Source: Chloroflexota bacterium
GTDB taxonomy: Bacteria; Chloroflexota; Chloroflexia; Thermomicrobiales; UBA6265
Assembly (NCBI GenBank): GCA_023423795.1
Contig: JAFAEX010000093.1
Location: forward strand, 1-5,975
Direction: 5' to 3'
DNA: 5,975 bases
Positions 1 to 5,707 of this stretch are shown one piece after another (within the stretch, counting starts at the first letter, position 1; each line of letters begins with the position of its first letter). The notes beneath the pieces were generated by a model that worked only from the letters and a program-made list of their open reading frames with translations, did not search any database and was not told the origin of the DNA. A program made the position numbers and the translations under genes.

Positions 1-97
1 GCCCGGTCGCGCCCTCGGCCGCCGCCTGCCCGGCCGGACCCGTCGGCCCGGCAGGCCCGGTCGGCCCGCCCGCCGGTCCCGTCGGACCGGTCGCGCC
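1..97 (-). repeat. Collagen-like Gly-X-Y stretch 3 (from residue 891, continues outside window)
   Basis: Triplets GAT, GPT and GPA begin at residue 891. There is one extra Gly at 900/901 (GPAGGPT), as in stretch 1, and a non-Gly-X-Y step GQAAAEG at 913-919. The stretch is still running at the window edge. Confidence 0.85.
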
Positions 98-2767
98 CGG
101 CATCGCCGCCTGCGCCAGCGTGATCGCCAGCGACAGGTCGGCGTTCATGTTGCCGCTCGCGTTGCCGTTGCGGAGCCGGACGTGCGTGTGCGCCGGGTCC
201 GGCAGCGGCAGCGTGATCGGGGCAACCAACGTTTCGGCGTCGTTGTTCGGCGCTGGATACGTGAGGACGTACCACGTCGAAACGGTCCCACCTCCCGAGG
301 GATCGTCGGTCGTCTCCATCACCAAGCCGTTCGGACCAACCCACCCGCTCACCGTGTATCCCGAGATTTCCGCCGCCACCGCGTTGGCGAGATCGGCGCG
401 TACCCACGGCGTGGCGGTGCCGGGACTGATGGTGATGGAGGGATGGTTCGCAAGTGGCAGCGTCTCGACCACCGGCCCGCTCGCCACCGGCGGCATCGGC
501 CCGGTCGGACCCGCTACCGTGCTCGCCGGTCCCGTCGGCCCGGCCGGACCGGTCTCGCCCTGCGGGCCGGTCGGTCCCGGCACCGTGCTCGCCGCCCCGG
601 TCTCCCCCGTCGCACCGGTCGGCCCGGCAGGCCCGGTCGGCCCCGGCACGCTGCTGGCCGCGCCCGTCTCGCCGGCGTCTCCCTTCGGCCCCGTTGGCCC
701 AACACCCCCGGCTACCCCTTGCGCCCCGGTCGCGCCCGCCGGTCCCGTCGCGCCGGTCAGCCCGCGCGGCAGCCGCACCCGCACCGTCTGGTTCGGCACG
801 TCCGCCGTCACCTGCGCGCCGCCGGTCGCCGCGATCGCCAGTTCCCCGTCTTCCCCGACCAGCGTCGAGCCGCCCAGCAGTTTGAGCCGCCCGTACCCGG
901 TCGGCCCGGTGACGGTGGACGCCGCCCCGGTCGGCCCGGCCGGTCCCTGCGGCCCCGTCGCCCCGACCGCGCCAGCGCTCCCCGGCGCTCCCGTCGGCCC
1001 GGTCGGGCCTCCGGCCGGTCCCGTCGGCCCCGGCAGCCCGCTGGTGATCGTCACCGTCACCTGCCCCTGCACCGGGTCCTCGTCGATCTCCGCGCCGACG
1101 AACGCGAGCCGCGGCTGGCTGACCACCACCGCGCCGCTGGCAACCTCCGAGATCGGCGCGGCGGCCGAGAACATCCACCGCTGCACCGCCCGGCCCGGCC
1201 CGCTCGCGCCGCTGCCGCGCTCCGCCGCCCAGACGGTCTTGGCCGTGCCCGGCTCCTTGCCCGCCGCCACCCCGGACAGCATGGCGAATGGCGCGGCGGC
1301 CCCGCCCCCCGCCCGCCCCAGCACCGCGCCGTCGCTCGGCCGCAACTTGACGATCTCGCCGTTGTCCGAGTCGGACACGACGATGGCCCCGTCAACCGTC
1401 GTGTCGATGTCGTACGGCCGCCACCCCGGCCCGCTCGGCAGCGTCACCGACCGCAACCACTCGCCCGACACCGGATCGAACAGTTGCAGCCGCCCGTTGA
1501 GCGTGTCGCAGACCCACAGTCCGTCCGGCCCGACCGCCGCGCCGTTCGGCAGCGCGAACCGCCCCGGCTCGCTGCCCGGCCCGCCGACGGTCATCTCCCA
1601 CGATCCCGCCGCCGAGAACCGCTGAATCCGGTTGTTGCCCCGGTCAACCACCCAGACGGTCGAGTTCGTGGCGTCCCAAGCGCACGCCACGGGTTGATCG
1701 AACTGCCCGTTTCCGGTCCCGTGGCTGCCCCACTTGCGGGAGTAGTCGCCGTCCGCCTGGTCGAGCACTTGCACCCGGTGCCCGGCCCACTCCGGCACGT
1801 ACACCTCGGAGTCGCTCACCCCCAGCAGGTGCGGCCCGTTGAACTGCCCGTTCCCGGTGCCCTGCCCGGACTTCACCCAGACCGGCGAGCCCTCCGGCGT
1901 GATGCGCGCAACCCGGTGGTTGTCCACGTCGGCGACGAACAGCCGCTCCGGCCCGCCGACGATGCGCACGGAGAACGGCGCGACGAACGGGCCCGTACTG
2001 ACCGACGTCACTTCAACCTTGGCCTGCAAGTGCGGCGCAGCGTTCAAGCCGGCAATTGCGCCTCCGCTGCCCCACGGGTCAGACGGTGGCCCCGACCACG
2101 TAATCCGCGTAAATTCCGCCGACGACACGCCCAGCGTATTGCGCTTGTACGCCACGTACCCACTGCCCTCGCGCTTGAGGGCGATGATGAACTGTTCGTT
2201 TGGAGCGAGAATGTCACCGCCGGCGCCGATCGTAGTGAGGTCTGCCTCGTAAACCGCCCATGCGGTTGACGAAACCGCCAAAATGTCCGTATACCCGATC
2301 AGTGCGCCTGGGTTGCCGCCCGACTTGCGATAAGCCACCAAGCGGAAGTTCGCGGGATTGGCGCCCACGGTTACCCGGTGAAATGTGCCGCCTAGCCGCG
2401 CCAACCGCCCGCCTCCGGCCGGGGCCGCATAAGCCGTGGCGGCGAATGCAAGGATGGCGTTGCCGGTGTCACTGCCGGACCCGGACGCCCCCGCGCTCGC
2501 CGGGTCCAGCGGAAGGCCGACCGTCGTCATCGATGTCGATGACGAGTCCGCCGCCGTGATCGCCGACAGGTACCGCCCGTCCTCGGTCGTGATCCCGCTG
2601 TCCCCGGCCCCCGATCCGGCCCGCGCCGCCGCCGCCCCGAACACCCGCGCTTCCAGCGCCCGAATCCGCAGCGCATCGACCGCGTAATCCCCGCCGCCCA
2701 GCCGCCGCGCCACGTACCCGTCAACCAGGTCCTTGGGGTCCAGCAGCCGGTCCCGCTCGCTCGCCAT
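1..2767 (-). CDS. Tail fibre/adhesin with six-bladed NHL propeller and collagen-like repeats (3' end outside window)
   Basis: I read this frame codon by codon from the ATG at 2767: 922 codons with no stop to the window edge, so the C-terminus is missing. Residues 1-60 are charged and helical (DRLLDPKDLVDGYVARRLG, VDALRIRALEARVFG), a plausible attachment segment. Residues 84-255 look like a beta-sandwich of the choice-of-anchor kind (FRLVAYRKSGGNPGALIGY, LAPNEQFIIALKREGSGYVAYKR). Residues 258-532 hold six NHL-type blades. Collagen-like Gly-X-Y stretches follow at 577-624, 669-756 and from 891 on, separated by inserts at 625-668 and 757-890. There is no signal peptide or membrane segment, which argues against a secreted bacterial protein and for a virion part. 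The last place in a tape measure-Dit-hub order fits a receptor-binding fibre; collagen stretches would trimerise it (inference). Its spacing to the hub gene is one base. Confidence 0.8.
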   Translation of the reverse strand, partial: MASERDRLLDPKDLVDGYVARRLGGGDYAVDALRIRALEARVFGAAAARAGSGAGDSGITTEDGRYLSAITAADSSSTSMTTVGLPLDPASAGASGSGSDTGNAILAFAATAYAAPAGGGRLARLGGTFHRVTVGANPANFRLVAYRKSGGNPGALIGYTDILAVSSTAWAVYEADLTTIGAGGDILAPNEQFIIALKREGSGYVAYKRNTLGVSSAEFTRITWSGPPSDPWGSGGAIAGLNAAPHLQAKVEVTSVSTGPFVAPFSVRIVGGPERLFVADVDNHRVARITPEGSPVWVKSGQGTGNGQFNGPHLLGVSDSEVYVPEWAGHRVQVLDQADGDYSRKWGSHGTGNGQFDQPVACAWDATNSTVWVVDRGNNRIQRFSAAGSWEMTVGGPGSEPGRFALPNGAAVGPDGLWVCDTLNGRLQLFDPVSGEWLRSVTLPSGPGWRPYDIDTTVDGAIVVSDSDNGEIVKLRPSDGAVLGRAGGGAAAPFAMLSGVAAGKEPGTAKTVWAAERGSGASGPGRAVQRWMFSAAAPISEVASGAVVVSQPRLAFVGAEIDEDPVQGQVTVTITSGLPGPTGPAGGPTGPTGAPGSAGAVGATGPQGPAGPTGAASTVTGPTGYGRLKLLGGSTLVGEDGELAIAATGGAQVTADVPNQTVRVRLPRGLTGATGPAGATGAQGVAGGVGPTGPKGDAGETGAASSVPGPTGPAGPTGATGETGAASTVPGPTGPQGETGPAGPTGPASTVAGPTGPMPPVASGPVVETLPLANHPSITISPGTATPWVRADLANAVAAEISGYTVSGWVGPNGLVMETTDDPSGGGTVSTWYVLTYPAPNNDAETLVAPITLPLPDPAHTHVRLRNGNASGNMNADLSLAITLAQAAMPGATGPTGPAGGPTGPAGPTGPAGQAAAEGATG
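42..67. repeat. 26-bp direct repeat, copy 1
   Basis: Identical base for base to 618-643. It encodes GPTGPAGPT in collagen stretch 3. Such exact copies within collagen-coding DNA favour recombination that changes fibre length. Confidence 0.85.
500..763 (-). repeat. Collagen-like Gly-X-Y stretch 2 with 66-bp higher-order repeat (residues 669-756)
   Basis: Gly-X-Y triplets run from residue 669 to 756. From residue 702 the sequence is organised in 22-residue units. Each unit is a seven-residue spacer (GAASSVP at 702, GAASTVP at 724, GPASTVA at 746) followed by five triplets, starting GPTGP. Two full units (599-664 and 533-598) and the start of a third (500-532) are present. Coordinates follow from codon positions counted back from 2767. 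Confidence 0.88.
618..643. repeat. 26-bp direct repeat, copy 2
   Basis: Identical base for base to 42-67, here in collagen stretch 2. The copies are 576 bases apart, a multiple of three, so recombination between them would remove 192 codons (the 757-890 insert included) and keep the frame. Confidence 0.85.
896..1039 (-). repeat. Collagen-like Gly-X-Y stretch 1 (residues 577-624)
   Basis: About fifteen Gly-X-Y triplets, dominated by GPT, GPA and GAx. The register slips at two points: an extra Gly at 586/587 (GPAGGPT) and a seven-residue spacer GAASTVT at 614-620. Thr is frequent in the Y position, as is usual in bacterial and phage collagens, which lack hydroxyproline. Confidence 0.9.
1172..1996 (-). 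repeat. Six NHL-type beta-propeller blades in the fibre (residues 258-532)
   Basis: Six related segments can be aligned by eye. Blade 1 has LFVADVDNHRVARI (276-289). Blade 2 has GTGNGQF then VYVPEWAGHRVQVLD (303-337). Blade 3 has GTGNGQF then VWVVDRGNNRIQRF (350-384). Blade 4 has GSEPGRFALPNG then LWVCDTLNGRLQLF (398-430). Blade 5 has WRPYDIDTTVDGAIVVSDSDNGEIVKL with slightly diverged ends (449-475). Blade 6 has VWAAERGSGASGPGRAVQRWMF (511-532). The 'G.G.GQF..P' lead-in and '(V/A)aD..N.Rv..f' core are the NHL signature. Blades 5 and 6 are more diverged. Six blades make a closed propeller, which usually binds a ligand on one face. Confidence 0.88.
2003..2518 (-). other. Beta-sandwich-like domain of the fibre (residues 84-255), function unknown
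   Basis: The segment alternates short hydrophobic strands with Gly/Ser/Asn turns, for example FHRVTVGANPANFRLVAYR, 'GGNPGALIGYT', 'VYEADLTTIGAGGDILAPNE', FIIALKREGSGYVAYKR. This pattern resembles the jelly-roll 'choice-of-anchor' domains of surface proteins, where a 'lY.....GgtPg..l' strand pair is common. The match is by general look only. Part of it (2101-2340) is the lowest-GC stretch I counted in the window, about 60%, which suggests it was acquired separately. Confidence 0.4.
2524..2545. repeat. Perfect 10-bp inverted repeat with 2-bp centre inside the fibre gene
   Basis: The arms are TCGTCATCGA and TCGATGACGA around TG on the plus strand. In the mRNA this could fold into a 9-bp stem with a 4-base loop. 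It encodes the Ser/Thr-rich linker SSSTSMT at about residues 75-82, between the helical N-terminus and the beta-sandwich. There is no U-tract after it, so it does not look like an intrinsic terminator. Confidence 0.6.
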
Positions 2768-2768
2768 C

Positions 2769-3788
2769 TCAGCCCCCCCCGACGAGGTATGCGTCCCCGG
2801 CCACGCTCAAACTCCGAGCATCCGCCTCCCACGCCCGCGTCATCACCCGCCAGTCCACCACCACCCCCGCCGACCCCAGCACCACCCGCACCGCGTCCCC
2901 TTCCCTGAACTTTCCCCACACCCCATCCACATCCCACACGCCCAACTGCAACGGCGCGCTGGGAAACGCCGCCACCGCCACCTCGCCCCGCAGGCGCGGC
3001 ATCAGGTTCGCCCCGCCCCGCACGTCCGGAAACCGCACCGCCACCTCGCGCGGCCCCACCCGGCCGACGCTGCCCGGCTCCTCGACCACCACCCCGCCCG
3101 GCAGCGGCGCCCACTGCTCCTGCTCCGGGTCCGCGCCGAACCCCACCAGCCGGTTCGCCACCGACAGCAGATCCAGCGGCAAACTCCAGTCCTCGCCGAA
3201 GTGCCGCCCTTCCACCAGCCGCACGCTGCCCGACAAATCCCGGCCCAGCCGCGGCGACAGTTCCACCCGCCGGTCGGCGTCCACCCGCCACTCGACCCCC
3301 GCGCCGCTCGCCACCCGCGCCAGCAGGTCGCCCACGTCGTCGCCCGCCGACACGTCCAGCGCCGCCGGCGTCCCTTCGCTGCCCAACTTGTCCAGCCGAA
3401 GGAAACTCGCCCCGTCGTACAAATCCGACAGAAGCCGCCGCAGCAGCGCCGCCGGTCCCAGCGCCGGGTACTTCATCGCCCGCCGCGCCACCCGGCCGCT
3501 CGCCAGAAAGGCCCAGCCGGTCGCCCCGACCTCGACCTCGCGCGGCCGGATCGTCGCCGACGTCACCACCCCGCCCCAGCGCCCCGCCGCGCCGCAGTTG
3601 GCTTCGACCCACATCCCGCGCAGGTCGCCCGGCAGCCCCGCCGCGCGCAGATCGGAGAGCCGCACGAAGCCCGACAGCGTCCCCGCCTCGCCGATCCCCC
3701 ACGAACAGGCCAGCGACAGCGCGTCCACCCGCACCGCGCCCAGCCCGCCCCGCCGCGCGATCGTCAGCGGCGTCCCGACCGCGGCCAC
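2769..3788 (-). CDS. Baseplate hub / tail-associated protein, Gp37/gp27-like (339 aa)
   Basis: The start is the GTG at 3788, which shares its first base with the TAG stop of the Dit-like gene (TAGTG). A weak GGGG lies 8 bases upstream, and there is no other start codon close by in frame. The protein reads like the core of siphovirus hub (Tal) proteins. Residues 20-100 form a beta domain with 'GTLSGFVRLSDL', 'LRGMWVEANCG', 'WGGVVTSATIRPREVEVGATGW'. Residues 110-165 have a helix (PAALLRRLLSDLYDG) and 'SAGDDVGDLLARVASGAGVEWRVD'. Next come 'LGRDLSGSVRLVEG' and 'SLPLDLLSVANRLVGFG', and a C-terminal beta domain (VWGKFREGDAVRVVL, then VVDWRVMTRAWEADARSLSVAG). By family knowledge such proteins form a trimeric plug under the Dit ring. 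There is no peptidase or lysozyme extension, so it would be hub only. Position between Dit and fibre supports this. The exact family name is uncertain. Confidence 0.65.
   Translation of the reverse strand: MAAVGTPLTIARRGGLGAVRVDALSLACSWGIGEAGTLSGFVRLSDLRAAGLPGDLRGMWVEANCGAAGRWGGVVTSATIRPREVEVGATGWAFLASGRVARRAMKYPALGPAALLRRLLSDLYDGASFLRLDKLGSEGTPAALDVSAGDDVGDLLARVASGAGVEWRVDADRRVELSPRLGRDLSGSVRLVEGRHFGEDWSLPLDLLSVANRLVGFGADPEQEQWAPLPGGVVVEEPGSVGRVGPREVAVRFPDVRGGANLMPRLRGEVAVAAFPSAPLQLGVWDVDGVWGKFREGDAVRVVLGSAGVVVDWRVMTRAWEADARSLSVAGDAYLVGGG
2773..2780 (-). promoter_or_regulatory. Poly-G8 tract: likely ribosome-binding site of the fibre gene, at the end of the hub gene
   Basis: On the minus strand eight consecutive G residues encode the last Gly codons of the hub protein. 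They end 5 bases before the fibre ATG at 2767. The order is G8, C, TGA, G, ATG. No better Shine-Dalgarno sequence is present, so the G run probably serves as the ribosome-binding site. A homopolymer of this length is also prone to slippage. Confidence 0.5.
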
Positions 3789-5707
3789 TACACGTACCCC
3801 GGATCGATGGCGATATCGAGTACCAGCCGCCCGCCCGGCGCGTCGCTCGTCACCAGCATCGCCTGCTCGCCGGGCCGCATCGGCATCCACGTCGCCGTCG
3901 GCAGGGACCGGCCGCCGACCGTCCGCGTCGCGTCGACGGTCACCACCGGCGCCGGCTCTCCGCCGATCGTTGCCGTCCGCGCCTCGCAATTGACTTCCAG
4001 CGTCTCCGCCGGAGAGATCGCCAGCGCCAGCCGCCCGCCCGGCGTCGGGTCGGGATTCCCCGTCCCTCCGGGAGCCGCCCCGACGAACAGCGAGTAGTCG
4101 CCGGCGTCGATCCGCATCGCGATGTCGAACACCGCCGTCTCGGCCCCGAGCGCCGAAAACGCCAGCTTGCCCGCGTCCGGCGTCACCACCAGTTCCCCGT
4201 CCCACACGGCGCGCGCGTAGCGGTCGTAGCCGACGTACTCCGGCACCGCGACCGAATCGATCGGCCAGACCGCGAACGCCACCCGCCGCGTCGCCGTCGC
4301 CGGCGTCCACGTCGTCGGCGAGACCGTGTAGGGGCTCGTTCCCGTCCGCACGTCCTGGTACAGCACCGACCAGTCGTCGCCGGCCGCCTGCCGCGCCAGC
4401 ACCAGCAACTGGCCCACCCCGACCGTGCCCGTCGTTTGCAGGTGGTTCAGCCAACTCAGTCCGGCCCGCACCGACACGATCCCGAGCGGGCACTCGATCT
4501 CGACCCCGTCCGCGACCCCCTCGTCCGGCAGGTTCGCCGCGCCGGATCGGTACAGGGTCGCGTCGAACACCGCCCGCCGGTAGGTCGTGCCGCCGGCGAC
4601 GAACTCGCTCCACAGCGGCTGCGAGACGTCGTCCACGTTCTCGGCGCGCGGCAGCGTGCGCGAGCGCCGCCACGCCCCGGGCACGTCCACGTCGGCGAAC
4701 GCCACCGCGTTGCCGGACCCGCCCTCCAGGTACCAACCGCCGCGCAGGTGGTTGCCCGACACGTCGTCCACGCCGTAGGCCCAGCGGCCGTTGTGGCTGT
4801 CGGTCAGGTCGAACGGCGGCAGGTCCGGGTAGTCCAGCAGCGGCGGTGGCCCGGCCCCGGGATTGCCGTACATCACGTCGAACGTCAGCGTCTCGCCCGG
4901 CGCGAGGTAGGGCACCACGACCCACGCCCCGGAGATCGACGTGCCGGAACCTCCCGCCGTGTTCCAGCGCACCAGCGTACGCGGCGTGTCCCGCCCCTCG
5001 ATCCAGATCCGCAGGTCGTCGCCCGACGCCAGCGCCTTGGACCCCGACACCAGCGTTGCCGTATTCCCGAGGTCGAGCAGCAGCGGGTAGCGCACCAGCG
5101 GCGCGTCCGCGTTGTTCGTGACCGTGCCGCGCCGCCGCCACGTCCAGCCGGCGTTCGCGTTGCCGACCCCGGCGCCCCGCTGCGTCACGGGCAGGATCGT
5201 TATCAGCGGAACCACCGTTGCCCCGCCCGGAACAACCCGCGAGAACGAGTGAGACCCGGACGTGATGGAGTGGCTCGAAACGTTCGGGAAGGGATAGACG
5301 TTCGTCCAGTAGGGTTCGGCCGCGACCGCCGTCACCACCAGGGACCCGCCCGCCAGTTCCACCGACTCGACGCCGACCGTCATCGCATGGAGCCCGACGA
5401 GCGTCCGGTGCGGCCCCTTGATCCGGACCGGCGACCCCCCGTCCCCGTCGAGTTCGGCGAGCACCTTGTCGGTTGCCGCGTCCCATGTCGGCCCGTCCAT
5501 CTGGACCGCCGGTTGGATCACGATTCCCAGCACGCGCGGCTGCATCCGGGTCCGCTCGAAGCTCGGCCGGACCCCGTCCTCCCGGAACGACACGTCCCAG
5601 CCGATCGCGCCCGGCCCCGATCCGTCCCGGAACGCCACCGTCGCCTTGAGGTTCGCGTCCGCGAGCACCAGCGACCCGATCTGCGTCAGTTCGGTGACCG
5701 CGCTCAT
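3788..5707 (-). CDS. Dit-like distal tail protein with an inserted DUF2341-like module (639 aa)
   Basis: The start is the ATG at 5707, behind GGAGG, in a 4-base ATGA overlap with the upstream stop. Residues 1-170 look like the N-terminal part of siphovirus distal tail (Dit) proteins: a beta-rich start, an arginine-rich strand near 51-58, a helix at about 72-87 (WDAATDKVLAELDG), then strands ending in AVAAEPYW. Residues 186-286 match the DUF2341 pattern: a W-x-W-RRR opening, a 'YPLLLDL' strand, 'DDLRIWIEGRD', 'AWVVVPYLAPGETLTFDVMYGNPGAG'-type ending (YGNP at 280-283). Residues 287-545 are further beta-rich sequence, possibly a LamG/concanavalin-like sandwich. The final segment, residues 560-639, looks Dit-like again (TLEVNCEARTATIGG, then LPTATWMPMRPGEQAMLV, compare the family's W..L.PG.N). 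Ordinary Dits are about 200-300 residues, so this one is roughly doubled by an insertion. By family knowledge Dit forms a hexameric ring joining tail tube and hub; the insertion plausibly binds cell-surface glycans (inference). No signal peptide or membrane segment is seen. Confidence 0.7.
   Translation of the reverse strand: MSAVTELTQIGSLVLADANLKATVAFRDGSGPGAIGWDVSFREDGVRPSFERTRMQPRVLGIVIQPAVQMDGPTWDAATDKVLAELDGDGGSPVRIKGPHRTLVGLHAMTVGVESVELAGGSLVVTAVAAEPYWTNVYPFPNVSSHSITSGSHSFSRVVPGGATVVPLITILPVTQRGAGVGNANAGWTWRRRGTVTNNADAPLVRYPLLLDLGNTATLVSGSKALASGDDLRIWIEGRDTPRTLVRWNTAGGSGTSISGAWVVVPYLAPGETLTFDVMYGNPGAGPPPLLDYPDLPPFDLTDSHNGRWAYGVDDVSGNHLRGGWYLEGGSGNAVAFADVDVPGAWRRSRTLPRAENVDDVSQPLWSEFVAGGTTYRRAVFDATLYRSGAANLPDEGVADGVEIECPLGIVSVRAGLSWLNHLQTTGTVGVGQLLVLARQAAGDDWSVLYQDVRTGTSPYTVSPTTWTPATATRRVAFAVWPIDSVAVPEYVGYDRYARAVWDGELVVTPDAGKLAFSALGAETAVFDIAMRIDAGDYSLFVGAAPGGTGNPDPTPGGRLALAISPAETLEVNCEARTATIGGEPAPVVTVDATRTVGGRSLPTATWMPMRPGEQAMLVTSDAPGGRLVLDIAIDPGYV
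4850..5152 (-). other. DUF2341-like domain inside the Dit-like protein
   Basis: This region encodes residues 186-286 of the Dit-like protein. The recognisable marks are GWTWRRRGTVTN at the start, a hydrophobic strand YPLLLDLGN, a polar turn followed by DDLRIWIEGRD, and AWVVVPYLAPGETL leading into VMYGNPGAG. DUF2341 is a beta-rich domain usually found in large secreted or surface proteins, often next to LamG/concanavalin-like domains, with 'myYGNp' as its best-known ending. Its exact function is unknown. The assignment is from motif memory and was not checked with a profile search. Confidence 0.65.

Noticed and set aside
500..1039. CRISPR-like or satellite array because of repeated GC-rich units
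   Set aside because: The units are imperfect, in frame and encode Gly-X-Y triplets; there are no unique spacers of constant length between identical repeats.
120..1625. Plus-strand open frame of 501 codons rich in Gly-Pro-Val, looking like a collagen itself
   Set aside because: It is the antisense of the minus-strand collagen gene. GGN and CCN codons read as CCN and GGN on the other strand, so a Gly-Pro-rich mirror is expected. Outside the collagen stretches it shows no domain, and the minus frame has NHL blades, a start context and the right operon direction.
182..2269. Plus-strand open frame of 695 codons
   Set aside because: Its product is almost entirely Arg/Pro/His-rich, typical of an off-frame reading in high-GC DNA, and it overlaps the NHL-collagen gene.
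1..2767. Secreted bacterial NHL/collagen surface protein
   Set aside because: The N-terminus is charged, without signal peptide, lipobox or membrane segment, and the gene sits one base after a hub-like tail gene.
2527..3702. Minus-strand open frame of 391 codons overlapping the hub gene
   Set aside because: Its Gly/Arg-rich low-complexity product crosses the hub stop and fibre start; the hub frame has sensible hydrophobic patterning and the right junctions.
3789..5486. Upstream extension of the hub frame to a Met at 5486
   Set aside because: The extension lies fully inside the Dit-like gene and is Arg/Gly-rich shadow sequence. The protein-like part begins exactly at the GTG at 3788, which overlaps the Dit stop.
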